A DNA stretch of 64,000 nucleotides from NCBI GenBank assembly GCA_025782575.1, contig JALGYY010000009.1:1-64000 (forward strand), given 5' to 3'. The position numbers were made by a program, and so were the translations under genes. Of this stretch, positions 36,802 to 45,576 are shown in pieces. This DNA is from a bacterium (GTDB taxonomy: Bacteria > Orphanbacterota > Orphanbacteria > Orphanbacterales > Orphanbacteraceae). The notes under the pieces were generated by a model. The model did not search any database and was not told where the DNA came from. It was given only the letters and a program-made list of their open reading frames with translations. The first letter of the stretch is position 1. Every line of letters begins with the position of its first letter.

Positions 36802-39800
36802 TCAGTCAGCTCGGGCCAGGGCCGTGGTTGCCGTGGTGCCCCCCCTTGCAATCAGATAGCGCCCACCCGCCGGAAACGGGCCTTCGATCAGACTCTTCTC
36901 GCCGGTCGACCAGGTGACTTCCAGCCGGTCGATCTCTTCAAACTGACCCAGACCGAAATAGGCGATCGGCGCATCATAAGAAATGAATCCGCCGCTCGCC
37001 TGCAGTTCTCGAAGCTGAGCTTTTTCGCCCCCCGGTCCGTAATGAATCGTGATTTTACTCCCGATGCCGAAGAAATTGCCTTTCCGGTCGGCCAGTTGAA
37101 ATGCGATCGAGTTCCCTCTGGTCGCCCGATTCTCATAGACCATCACAGGCCCGACCGACGGCATGGCGATAATATCGAGGTCGCCGTCGTTGTCGTAATC
37201 GATATAGGAATAGGAACTGGTCGCAAAATAGGAAGCGAGTCCGACTTCATCGCCCATCTCCGTGAACCCCTGACCGTCTTCGTTCCGGAAGAAGAAGTTG
37301 GCTCCCCGCTTATCATTCATGAACTGGCCGTTCACGATGAAGAGATCCTGGAATTCGTCGTTGTTCACATCGGCGAATTTAGCGTTCCATGTCCATCCGC
37401 TCGATTCCACCCCCATCTCCTTCGCCTTGTCGACGAACGGACCCCCATCTCCTGATTGCACGAGCAGCACATTGTTGTTCGGATCCTGGGGGATCGTCCG
37501 TCTCATTTCCTCTTCCGAAGCACGGTCTTGAACGACATTGACGTTTCGACAGACTTCCTGAAAAAGATCCCAGCTCTCGGGATAGAGATCGCACAGATCC
37601 TTTCTCAGTTCCGCCGACATGAGGAGCCGGAGGGCGACGCAATCACGGCGGAACTCCTCCGCTTCCATGGAGAGACATTCCGCAGGGTCGATTCGCGATT
37701 TCTGAACCTGTTTGTGTACGGTCATGATTTCGCGGCAGATGCGCCTGTCTTCCGGATCGTTCAGCTCTTCACAGAGATCGGTCCCGACGCGGCTGACCGG
37801 CACGTCGAGACTGCCCGACAAACCGCTGATCTGTGCGATATAGATCTCCGGCACCAGATCGTTATCGATGTCAGCCGTGGTGGCGCTCATGGTGGTTCTG
37901 GTGGTGTGTGGGATAAGCCCGTCTCCTCGAACTACCGTTTCAAACTTCCCCTCTCCGTCACCGAGATAAAACAGATCGGGCGGATCGAAGTCGTTTCCGA
38001 CGATGAGATCGAGATCACCGTCATTATCGAAATCCGAAAAGAGCGTGGTCAACGTTTCGCCGTCTATCCCGTCGAGCGGGAGGGATGCGTAGATGCCGTC
38101 GTCATTTCGTAAATAGACGTTCCGTGAAGAGAGCGGCGCGGACTTCGCTCCCGTAAGCGGGCCGAGCGACCAGTTTCCGAAAACAATATCGAGATCGCCG
38201 TCTCTATCCGGATCGCCGAAGGCGGCCGCCCCCGTCATGACGGTCTTCTCCCCGTTCGGCAACTCATGCATCGCCTCGGAGGAGAACCGGCCATGGTCAT
38301 TGAAGATCGTGTAGTTCTCCTCCCGATAACAGGAGCAGTAGATATCGAGCCATCCGTCGTCGTTCAGATCGACGAGGGCGGCATTCGCGACGTATTGATC
38401 ATTCAGACCGAGAAGGTCCATTTTCTGCCGGATGAATCCCTTTCCCCCGTCATTCGCGTAGAGGGAGACACCATGGTCCGAGGTAACGAGTATGTCCACC
38501 CATCCGTCGTTATGAACGTCACCGGTCGCGATTCCACGAAACTGATTGAACGGTTCGATGAACTTCAGGATCGAGAAGAAGTAGGGCTCATCGATGCCGA
38601 TTTCACTTCCTGTCATCCGATGAAAGAGGGGACCTTCTTCGATATTACGATCGCCGAACGGAATGCGGGAAATCGACAGTTCATCGGGTAGATCGATGGC
38701 GAGAGGGGCGGGCTTAAGGGCGCTCTCTTCGAGGCGCGCGAGCAGTGTCTCACTCGGCATCGCTTCGCTCACCCAGTCAGTTCGCACTTCGGTCGGCCCC
38801 TCTGCCCAGAGATCCTGGTTTCGCCCGAAGCTCTCGAAAAAAATATTCTTCCGGCGTTCGAGATCCCACTGCCCGAGCCGGTTCCCGATGATTCCCGCCC
38901 CGATGCCGAGAAAGACGAGAGCAACCGGTATGGCGATGGCGATCTTCTTCCCGATGGAACCCCAGACGATGCTGAACGAGTAGACGCTGAAGATGCCGAG
39001 CGTAAACAGCAGAATTACGACGTACTTAACGGGCATGCCGGCGGCGAGAAGAATCGCTGAAACGAGAACATCGAACGCGATCGGCACGGGCAGAAAGATT
39101 CCTATTATGGCGACGACTCCCATGCTCCCGAGCCGCATGATCCGATTCCCTTCGGGAATGATCTCCGCCAGTGAGTCCCAGGGTAGAATCGTAATGAGAA
39201 GGGAGCCTAAGAAACCGGCCAGAATCATGAGCGGCACTGTGGTCCGAACGATGAACCAGAGGTTCTTGAAGCAGGCGCGTATCAACCAGAGGAGTGCCGG
39301 TCCCCATCGCACTCCCGATTGGTCATCAACATCGCCGATCTCGGGAAGGGCACATGCCTCGCCGTCTTGCGTCACTTCTGTGTTTCGCGCAAACAGGTGG
39401 GACAGGACAGGGATCGCGATCAGAATGAAGGCGAGCGTGAGGCCGATCTTGATCGCCACGATGTAGAGGGGGAAGAGAGCGAAGAGCATTGTGAGAACGA
39501 TAAAGTTCAGCGTGGGTGAGCTGATCATGGCGGCAAGCGTGGTTTCCACACGGGCGCCCCCCTTGTAGAGGCCTTGTGCAATCGGTGCGGCGCAGTTCAC
39601 GCATACACCTAATGGCGCGCCGATCGTGACGCCGAGAATCGTGTTCATGAATCGATTATTGAAGCTCCGCTTCTTAAGCAGGGAAAAGAGGGACATCAAT
39701 ACGGCGGCGAAAAGAATGCCGAATGTCATTCCCTTTTTGTTCGTCGAGATCCAGTTGATGGTGGTGAAGATCGTCCTCTTGAACCAGGGATCATCCGGTT

Positions 39801-39960
39801 GAACAGAAATAACGGTTTCGAAGCCGAGAGAGTTCAGCTGGGAATCGCCTCCCATGAGCGCCTTTTCGTTCAGCGCCGGGACGCGTGACCCCATCCAGAA
39901 ACTCCCTGCCAGCCAGGCAATAAGTATCCCTACCAGTATGACGCGCTTGTCCTTAAAGAT
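36802..39960 (-). CDS. ArsP-like permease fused to FG-GAP/ASPIC-UnbV repeats
   Basis: About 1052 residues. N-terminal third: eight or more membrane helices with a PF03773-type permease signature, LGVCVNCAAPIAQGLYKGGA, holding a CxxC pair, then AMISSPTLNFIVLTMLFALF; this family includes metal(loid) exporters such as ArsP. From about 430 on: FG-GAP/VCBS repeats with Ca-binding-loop motifs (DVHNDGWVDI, DPDRDGDLDIVFG, DFDNDGDLDLIVG, DYDNDGDLDIIAM). A Cys-rich helical insert (CEELNDPEDRRIC, CLSMEAEEFRRDC) interrupts them, and an ASPIC/UnbV end has FISYDAPIAYFGLGQFEEID. The repeat half is expected to be periplasmic. The first ATG is at 39894, but coding sequence including a hydrophobic helix continues upstream to an ATC at 39958-39960. 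Confidence 0.85.
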   Translation of the reverse strand: MFKDKRVILVGILIAWLAGSFWMGSRVPALNEKALMGGDSQLNSLGFETVISVQPDDPWFKRTIFTTINWISTNKKGMTFGILFAAVLMSLFSLLKKRSFNNRFMNTILGVTIGAPLGVCVNCAAPIAQGLYKGGARVETTLAAMISSPTLNFIVLTMLFALFPLYIVAIKIGLTLAFILIAIPVLSHLFARNTEVTQDGEACALPEIGDVDDQSGVRWGPALLWLIRACFKNLWFIVRTTVPLMILAGFLGSLLITILPWDSLAEIIPEGNRIMRLGSMGVVAIIGIFLPVPIAFDVLVSAILLAAGMPVKYVVILLFTLGIFSVYSFSIVWGSIGKKIAIAIPVALVFLGIGAGIIGNRLGQWDLERRKNIFFESFGRNQDLWAEGPTEVRTDWVSEAMPSETLLARLEESALKPAPLAIDLPDELSISRIPFGDRNIEEGPLFHRMTGSEIGIDEPYFFSILKFIEPFNQFRGIATGDVHNDGWVDILVTSDHGVSLYANDGGKGFIRQKMDLLGLNDQYVANAALVDLNDDGWLDIYCSCYREENYTIFNDHGRFSSEAMHELPNGEKTVMTGAAAFGDPDRDGDLDIVFGNWSLGPLTGAKSAPLSSRNVYLRNDDGIYASLPLDGIDGETLTTLFSDFDNDGDLDLIVGNDFDPPDLFYLGDGEGKFETVVRGDGLIPHTTRTTMSATTADIDNDLVPEIYIAQISGLSGSLDVPVSRVGTDLCEELNDPEDRRICREIMTVHKQVQKSRIDPAECLSMEAEEFRRDCVALRLLMSAELRKDLCDLYPESWDLFQEVCRNVNVVQDRASEEEMRRTIPQDPNNNVLLVQSGDGGPFVDKAKEMGVESSGWTWNAKFADVNNDEFQDLFIVNGQFMNDKRGANFFFRNEDGQGFTEMGDEVGLASYFATSSYSYIDYDNDGDLDIIAMPSVGPVMVYENRATRGNSIAFQLADRKGNFFGIGSKITIHYGPGGEKAQLRELQASGGFISYDAPIAYFGLGQFEEIDRLEVTWSTGEKSLIEGPFPAGGRYLIARGGTTATTALARAD

Positions 39961-39972
39961 TTCCGGGCTCCT
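39958..39972 (-). promoter_or_regulatory. ribosome binding site and probable ATC start of permease fusion
   Basis: On the minus strand AGGAG (39968-39972) lies 7 bases before ATC (39958-39960). The frame from ATC reads IFKDKRVILVGILIAWLAGS, a good first membrane helix, into the ATG at 39894. No ATG, GTG or TTG occurs between the upstream TGA and 39894. Confidence 0.45.
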
Positions 39973-40096
39973 GTGGAATCAGGGTTCTGTTGAAGTGTGG
40001 CTCAGACCCTTTATTTTAGCACGCCTCGGGATATTTTGGGGAAGCTCCCGACCGGCCAGGGACATTCTCGCCGAATGGAGAGGATTGTTGTTTATC

Positions 40097-41323
40097 CTAA
40101 AAGAATCGAGCCAGTTCCAGCTGAAGATAGTCATCGGAGTCGAGTGAGGCGAGAGGATCGCCGTTATCGGAAGACTGAAATCCACGGTACTCCAGATAGA
40201 GCCTCCACCGTTCGCCGAATCGCCGGCTCGCTTCGATATTGACGAGGGCTGATGATGTGTCGAGATCCTGGATCACGCCGGCGAGAATCTCGGTCCCCTG
40301 GACATCGTTCAGGACGAACCGAAGACCGGCGAACAAGTCATTCTGTAGCAGGGAGGGAGACGCATCCCGTTCATCACGCAAGTATTCAACAAGCACGCCG
40401 AGGTCGGTGTCGGCGTCGAAGAGACCGACTATCGTGTACTCGAATCCGCTGACAAGGGCCCCATAAGGACTCCCGTAACCGGCATGCCGGATCGCTTCGA
40501 ACTTCCAGAGCCATCCCCCTACAGTCGCCTGCACGTCGATTCCGGTTTGCTCGACAAGATCGTAGTGGGGATTGAGTCGGCGGGGAGGAGGTCCGCCGCT
40601 GACATCGGGGAGGAGCCGTGGTTCTCGCCCAGTCCCGGAAAAGTGGGAAAGGCCGACATCCCAGACTCCGAAAGTCCGGGCCCAGCGGACGGCCCATTCG
40701 AACCGCCACTCTTCCGCTTCCGATTCATACACCGGATCACCGACCCCGATCGGCAAACGGAGCCGCCCTTCGAGTCCGGGGTATGTCCGTTCGCGGAAAC
40801 CGGACATCAGATAGAGATCAACCACTCCCCAATCCTGGAATGTGCTGATCGTGATCATCGGCTGGCCCAGTTTGTCCTCGCCGTCCGGGTTTTCGATGAG
40901 ATCGGTCTGGTTGATGATGTCCACAAGATGGCGCGATTCGGCGACTCCCCAGAAGACTCGCCGCATGCCGATGCTCGCTTCCCAGTTCCCCCTCGCTTCG
41001 AGCAGGTAGGCTTCCCGAAGATCCCAGTGGGTGCGGTCTTCGTCCCCCCAATCGAATCGGGCGAACGGTGATATGGTAATGATCCGGGATCCTCTGTTCC
41101 AATCCTGATAGATTTCGGGAGATGCGGCAATGGAGATGTTCTGTTCGTGCTGCCCGGGAAAAGCGGCGTCATGCGGGAACGCCCGCACCTCGACCGACAC
41201 ATTACCGATCATTCCGGCGGCGGCTCCGACCCCGGGCACGAGGAGGAGAAGCATGGCGCCGAACCGGGCAGGTGGCACCACCGAATTCGCGCGTATTCTC
41301 CATTCATGTATCCTGCTGAACAT
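40097..41323 (-). CDS. outer-membrane beta-barrel (porin-like) protein
   Basis: A 408-residue exported protein. A hydrophobic signal (MLLLLVPGVGAAAG) comes after a basic lead. The body alternates polar and hydrophobic residues in strands of about 10, and the end LQLELARFF is the Phe-terminated signal used by the BAM machinery. No porin subfamily recognised; WDLREAYLLEARGNWEASIG and the overall style recall uncharacterised surface barrels. It sits between the permease fusion and an SLC13 transporter, so outer-membrane entry of the same solutes is possible. Confidence 0.75.
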   Translation of the reverse strand: MFSRIHEWRIRANSVVPPARFGAMLLLLVPGVGAAAGMIGNVSVEVRAFPHDAAFPGQHEQNISIAASPEIYQDWNRGSRIITISPFARFDWGDEDRTHWDLREAYLLEARGNWEASIGMRRVFWGVAESRHLVDIINQTDLIENPDGEDKLGQPMITISTFQDWGVVDLYLMSGFRERTYPGLEGRLRLPIGVGDPVYESEAEEWRFEWAVRWARTFGVWDVGLSHFSGTGREPRLLPDVSGGPPPRRLNPHYDLVEQTGIDVQATVGGWLWKFEAIRHAGYGSPYGALVSGFEYTIVGLFDADTDLGVLVEYLRDERDASPSLLQNDLFAGLRFVLNDVQGTEILAGVIQDLDTSSALVNIEASRRFGERWRLYLEYRGFQSSDNGDPLASLDSDDYLQLELARFF

Positions 41324-41456
41324 CTCTCACCATTATCAAATTCATCAGACGAGAAGAGGGAAAAGTTGAGTTCCGACCTCATGTCAGCCAAGATGATGCC
41401 TGACTTCTCGCCATCATGTGGCTGCGAATTCGAATACCGTGCCGGGAGCATTCTGA

Positions 41457-43001
41457 ATGACCGAATCGAGGCCCGAGCGAACGACCACCCAGAAGGTCGG
41501 CCTCATTCTGGGACCGGTGGTCTTCATCCTGATGTTACGGGCGGAACTCGATCCGGGTGATCCGGTGGTTACCAGGATGGCGGGTGTGGCGGCGCTCATG
41601 GCGATCTGGTGGATCACCGAAGCGATCCCCCTTTTTGCTACCGCACTCCTACCGCTCGTTCTTTACCCCCTGCTCGGCATTCTCTCCGGCAAAGCGACCG
41701 CACCGATCTATGTGAACAGCACGATCTTTCTCTTTCTCGGTGGCTTCCTGATCGCCCTCACCATGGAAAAGTGGAACCTGCACAAGCGAATCGCCCTGCG
41801 TATTATCCGGACAATCGGAGGGGGACCGTCCCGCATCATTCTAGGATTCATGGCGGCGGCGGCGTTTCTCTCCATGTGGATCTCCAACACCGCAACCGCC
41901 GTCATGATGATTCCGATCGGCCTCGCGATTATCCATCAGATGGAAGATGACTTCGGCAAAAAGAAGACCCACAGTTTCTCGGTGGCGTTGATGCTCTCTC
42001 TGGCGTACGCCTGCTCCGTCGGGGGGATCGCCACGCTCGTCGGCACGCCACCCAATCTCTCCCTGGTACGTATATTCGAGATCACTTTTCCGGACGCGCC
42101 GCCGATCGAATTCGGCCAGTGGATTCTGATGGGAATCCCCGTCTCGATCACCATGCTGGTAGTTATCTGGCTTCTACTCACCCGTGTTTTCTACTGTGTA
42201 TCCGCCGATATCCGGGTGGACCGTTCGATTGTGGAGCGGGAACACAGTCGTCTGGGGCGTATGGCATTCGAAGAGCGGGTGATCCTGATCGTCTTTTTTA
42301 CAACGGCGCTCCTCTGGGTATTCCGGACCGATCTCGATCTGGGACTTTTCCGTGTCCCCGGCTGGTCCCGGCTTCTTCCCTATCCCGGGCTGATCGACGA
42401 TGGAACTGTCGCGCTCTTCATGGCGATGACCCTCTTTTTCGTTCCTACCAGAAGCGCTCATGCCCGGACGGCGACGATCATGGGGCCTCGCGTAGCGATG
42501 CGGCTCCCCTGGAATATCGTGCTGCTGTTCGGCGGCGGTTTTGCGCTCGCTCAAGGGTTCCAGGTGACAGGACTCTCGACGCTGATCGGAAACCAGTTCG
42601 CCGGCCTTGCGAGCGTGCCGCCCCTTCTCATGGTGATTTTGATCTGTCTTATTCTCACATTCCTGACTGAACTCACATCGAACACGGCGACTACGGAGAT
42701 GATTCTCCCCATTCTTGCATCGGTTGCAGTCGCCATGGAGACGAACCCGCTGTTTCTCATGATTCCCGCCACGCTTTCAGCATCGTGTGCCTTCATGATG
42801 CCGGTGGCGACGCCCCCGAACGCGATTATCTTCGGGAGCGGGAAGGTTCGCGTGGCGGAGATGGCGCGAGTGGGCATCCTACTGAATCTGATTGGTGTAT
42901 TAGTGATCGCAGTGGTCTTCTACTTCATAGGAACGGCCGTATTCGATGTGGATCCGGGAACTCTCCCCGACTGGGCGGTCGTTCAACCGAAGAACAGATA
43001 G
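41457..43001 (+). CDS. SLC13/DASS-family sodium:anion symporter
   Basis: A 514-residue inner-membrane transporter with about 11 helices and two hairpin loops. Both DASS signature motifs are present: WISNTATAVMMIPIG and ELTSNTATTEMILPI, the paired Ser-Asn-Thr motifs that bind sodium and substrate, plus GTPPNLSLV and VATPPNAIIFGSG. The family imports di- and tricarboxylates (succinate, malate, citrate) or sulfate with Na+. A dicarboxylate substrate would fit the organic-acid metabolism implied downstream. GGGAG 8 bases upstream supports the ATG. Confidence 0.92.
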   Translation: MTESRPERTTTQKVGLILGPVVFILMLRAELDPGDPVVTRMAGVAALMAIWWITEAIPLFATALLPLVLYPLLGILSGKATAPIYVNSTIFLFLGGFLIALTMEKWNLHKRIALRIIRTIGGGPSRIILGFMAAAAFLSMWISNTATAVMMIPIGLAIIHQMEDDFGKKKTHSFSVALMLSLAYACSVGGIATLVGTPPNLSLVRIFEITFPDAPPIEFGQWILMGIPVSITMLVVIWLLLTRVFYCVSADIRVDRSIVEREHSRLGRMAFEERVILIVFFTTALLWVFRTDLDLGLFRVPGWSRLLPYPGLIDDGTVALFMAMTLFFVPTRSAHARTATIMGPRVAMRLPWNIVLLFGGGFALAQGFQVTGLSTLIGNQFAGLASVPPLLMVILICLILTFLTELTSNTATTEMILPILASVAVAMETNPLFLMIPATLSASCAFMMPVATPPNAIIFGSGKVRVAEMARVGILLNLIGVLVIAVVFYFIGTAVFDVDPGTLPDWAVVQPKNR

Positions 43002-44212
43002 CTTAGGAGAATGGCGGCGACAATACCGGCGAGATCGGCGGTCAGTCCGCACGCGACGGCATGGCGTGTGCGGCGAATACCGACGGAACCGAAGTAGACC
43101 GCCAGAACATAAAACGTCGTCTCCGTGCTCCCCTGCACGACACTTGCAAGCCGGCCAGCAAAAGAATCAGCTCCTTCCGCTCTCATGGTTTCGATCAGCA
43201 TCCCCCTGGCGCCGCTTCCGGAGAGCGGTTTCATGAGCGCTGTCGGGAGTCCTTCCACCCATCGGGAATCGAAGCCGAGAAGGTCGACTACCGATCGAAC
43301 GCCGCCGAGCGCCAGGTCGAGCGCCCCGCTCGCCCGAAAGACGCCGATCGCGACGAGCATGGCCACCAGATAGGGTATGATACTCACCGCTACCCGGAAG
43401 CCGTCCTTCGCTCCTTCCACGAATACTTCGTAGACAGCCACTCGGCGCATGAGCGCCGCTACCAGAAACCCCACGATAACGGAGAAGATGAGTATGTTGG
43501 CAAAGAGGGCGGACTGCGTTTCCATTGCCTGCTGTTCCAATCGGCCGAAATAGATCACAAGGCCGGCGATCACCAATGTCATCCCTCCCAGATAACCGAG
43601 GATCACGCGATCGAGCAGGTTCCGCCCCTGCACCAGCGCTGTCACCAGAAGTCCGGCGAGAGTGCTGCAGAAAGTAGCGATCAGAATGGGCAGAAATACG
43701 TCAGTCGGATCGGCCGCGCCCATCTGCGCTCTGTAAGTGAATATCGTTACGGGGAGCAGCGTGACAGACGAGGTGTTGATCACCAGAAAGAGGATCTGAT
43801 CGTCGCTTGCCCGGTCTTTGTCCGGGTTCAGCTCCTGCATCTCGCTCATCGCCTTAAGACCGATCGGCGTTGCGGAGTTATCGAGCCCGAGAACATTGGC
43901 CGCCATGTTCATGACGATCGAGCCTTCGGCCGGATGGCCGGGCGGGATACTCGGGAAGAGTTTACGAAAGAGCGGGCGAAAGAGCCGGGTGATTACTTCG
44001 ACGGCGCCGCCGGCTTCGCCCAGGCGGAGAATGCCGAGCCAGAAACACATGATTCCGGTCAGGCCGAGGGCGATCTCGAATCCGGTCTTCGACATGTCGA
44101 AAGTGGAAGCGACGATCTTCTGGAAGACATCTGTCTGCCCGAAAAAGATCGCTTGAACGCAGGCCGCCAGAAAGCCGATCAGAAAGAACCCCGCCCAGAT
44201 CTTATTAAGCAT
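42983..44212 (-). CDS. SpmA-SpmB fusion membrane protein (nucleoside-recognition/GATE domains)
   Basis: About 409 residues. The N-terminal half matches SpmA (ALGLTGIMCFWLGILRLGEA, then NMAANVLGLDNSATPIGLKA); the C-terminal half matches SpmB (LPTALMKPLSGSGARGMLIE, then VVQGSTETTFYVLAVYFGSV). These are separate spore-maturation proteins in Bacillus but are often fused in non-sporulating Gram-negatives, where they are thought to be transporters. ATG at 44212 is preferred because GGAGG lies just upstream; 44242 is also in frame. The 3' end overlaps the SLC13 gene by 19 bases, convergently. Confidence 0.9.
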   Translation of the reverse strand: MLNKIWAGFFLIGFLAACVQAIFFGQTDVFQKIVASTFDMSKTGFEIALGLTGIMCFWLGILRLGEAGGAVEVITRLFRPLFRKLFPSIPPGHPAEGSIVMNMAANVLGLDNSATPIGLKAMSEMQELNPDKDRASDDQILFLVINTSSVTLLPVTIFTYRAQMGAADPTDVFLPILIATFCSTLAGLLVTALVQGRNLLDRVILGYLGGMTLVIAGLVIYFGRLEQQAMETQSALFANILIFSVIVGFLVAALMRRVAVYEVFVEGAKDGFRVAVSIIPYLVAMLVAIGVFRASGALDLALGGVRSVVDLLGFDSRWVEGLPTALMKPLSGSGARGMLIETMRAEGADSFAGRLASVVQGSTETTFYVLAVYFGSVGIRRTRHAVACGLTADLAGIVAAILLSYLFFG

Positions 44213-44349
44213 TTTACCTCCAGCCGGAGCATAGTCGATCACGAGGCACGAAGCAAAGACTGGGTAGCCGAGGGCCGTTCGTTTGTTTTATTGTCTACGG
44301 GACAAATCGAGATTGGATGAGAGATCAAGATTGAGAAAGGGATTTCGCG

Positions 44350-44760
44350 ATGAGTGAAGAAGAGAGACAGGATCAGGAGTCGGAGAAACTACCGAAGAGT
44401 CCGCCGGAGAAACCAAAGGAACAGCCGGAAGGTGTCACGCGTATCAAGTACGATCACTTCGCAAAAATGGAATTGCGGACCGCCGAGATTCTCGAGGCCG
44501 AACGGGTAGAGGGGACGGATAAGTTGCTCCGGATTCAGCTGGCGGTGGGCGAAGAGAAGCGCCAGATCGTGGCAGGAATTGCCGAGCACTACGAGGCGAA
44601 CGCTCTAGTAGGAAAGATGATCGTCATTGTGGCGAATCTGAAGCCGGCCAAGATACGGGGTGTCAAATCGAACGGGATGCTGCTCGCGGCGTCCGCCGGG
44701 GAGACTCTTCGCCTCGTGACTGTGGACGGGGGGATCCCGAGCGGAGCGAAAATCAGCTAG
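44350..44760 (+). CDS. tRNA-binding domain protein (MetRS C-terminal / CsaA-like)
   Basis: A 136-residue protein. A charged, Pro-rich N-terminal tail (about 30 residues) precedes an OB-fold tRNA-binding domain: FAKMELRTAEILEAERVEGT, KLLRIQLAVGEEKRQIVAGI, and LKPAKIRGVKSNGMLLAA. This domain forms the C-terminus of methionyl-tRNA synthetase in many bacteria and also exists as a stand-alone subunit. Here it may act in trans with a tail-less MetRS elsewhere or as a CsaA-like chaperone. AAAGGG precedes the ATG. Confidence 0.9.
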   Translation: MSEEERQDQESEKLPKSPPEKPKEQPEGVTRIKYDHFAKMELRTAEILEAERVEGTDKLLRIQLAVGEEKRQIVAGIAEHYEANALVGKMIVIVANLKPAKIRGVKSNGMLLAASAGETLRLVTVDGGIPSGAKIS

Positions 44761-44859
44761 CCCGCCGGCATGGCCGGTTCTCCGTGGCGGAATCGATCGC
44801 CAGGCGATAGAATGGGTGCTTGCAATCGGATCATTCGACTGAAAAGGAGTCAGGACAAT

Positions 44860-45432
44860 ATGCTACGACAGTCAATCCTCATCGTTGCCGTCATCGCCCT
44901 TATGGGTCTCGTGCTCTACGGATGTGGCGGCGAGAAGGCGGATGATTCCGCCACTGAAAAGGCGGAAACGCCCGCTACCAATGCGCCGCCGCCTGCTACC
45001 GGCGGGGATGAAGCAGCCGACCTCGATCCGGCCGCGCAGCTGAAGGCGATGGCGGAACGCCTGAAGGTGGATCTCGCCGATGTGGTCAAGCACGAGAGCG
45101 GCCTCGAGTACATCGTTCGTGAGGAAGGGACAGGGCCGGTGCCGACAGAGGGCCAGGTCATCAAGGCTCACTACACGGGCTATCTGCTGGATGGCCAGAA
45201 GTTCGACTCCAGCGTGGATCGGGGTAAGCCGTTCCAGACGCCGGTCGGTGTCGGCCGCGTGATCAAGGGGTGGGATATCGCCTTTACCGATATGAAAGTC
45301 GGGGAGAAGCGGCTCCTGATCATTCCGTCTGAACTCGGCTATGGCACCCGCGGCGCTGCCGGCGGACGCATTCCCCCGAACGCGACGCTGCTGTTCGATG
45401 TGGAACTGCTCGAAATCGTCGAACTCGACTAG
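44860..45432 (+). CDS. FKBP-type peptidyl-prolyl isomerase lipoprotein
   Basis: About 190 residues. Lipobox ALMGLVLYGC, then an Ala/Pro/Thr/Glu-rich linker and an FKBP domain (about 90-190): VIKAHYTGYLLDGQKFDSSV, VIKGWDIAFTDMKVGEKRLL, and GYGTRGAAGGRIPPNATLLF. It speeds proline isomerisation during folding of envelope proteins. AAGGAG a few bases upstream sets ATG 44860; earlier in-frame starts are ignored. Confidence 0.92.
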   Translation: MLRQSILIVAVIALMGLVLYGCGGEKADDSATEKAETPATNAPPPATGGDEAADLDPAAQLKAMAERLKVDLADVVKHESGLEYIVREEGTGPVPTEGQVIKAHYTGYLLDGQKFDSSVDRGKPFQTPVGVGRVIKGWDIAFTDMKVGEKRLLIIPSELGYGTRGAAGGRIPPNATLLFDVELLEIVELD

Positions 45433-45464
45433 CCGGCCAATTCGGCTGACATGCCTGCTTTACA

Positions 45465-45498
45465 GACCGGCCGGCGCGCTCCACTCGGCCGGCCGGTC
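45465..45498 (+). terminator. strong GC hairpin after FKBP gene
   Basis: GACCGGCCGG (45465-45474) is the exact reverse complement of CCGGCCGGTC (45489-45498), giving a perfect 10-base stem (11 with the next pair). No run of T follows, so termination is plausible but not certain. Confidence 0.4.
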
Positions 45499-45513
45499 AC
45501 TCTCCCGATTAAC

Positions 45514-45544
45514 TTGACAGGGGTACATATGTTTAGTGTATGAT
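45514..45544 (+). promoter_or_regulatory. sigma70-type promoter for the DnaQ/GIY-YIG gene
   Basis: A consensus TTGACA (45514-45519) and TATGAT (45539-45544) with a TG two bases before the -10. The 19-base spacer is long; TGTATG two bases earlier would give 17. It lies 33 bases before the gene. Confidence 0.5.
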
Positions 45545-45576
45545 CGGCCTGTTCGATTCATCAGGAGAGTCTGCAT

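Noticed and set aside
43061-44320. A 419-codon open frame on the + strand
   Set aside because: It is the antisense of the SpmA-SpmB fusion, which has clear family motifs and a ribosome binding site; the + frame is low-complexity and rich in His/Arg.
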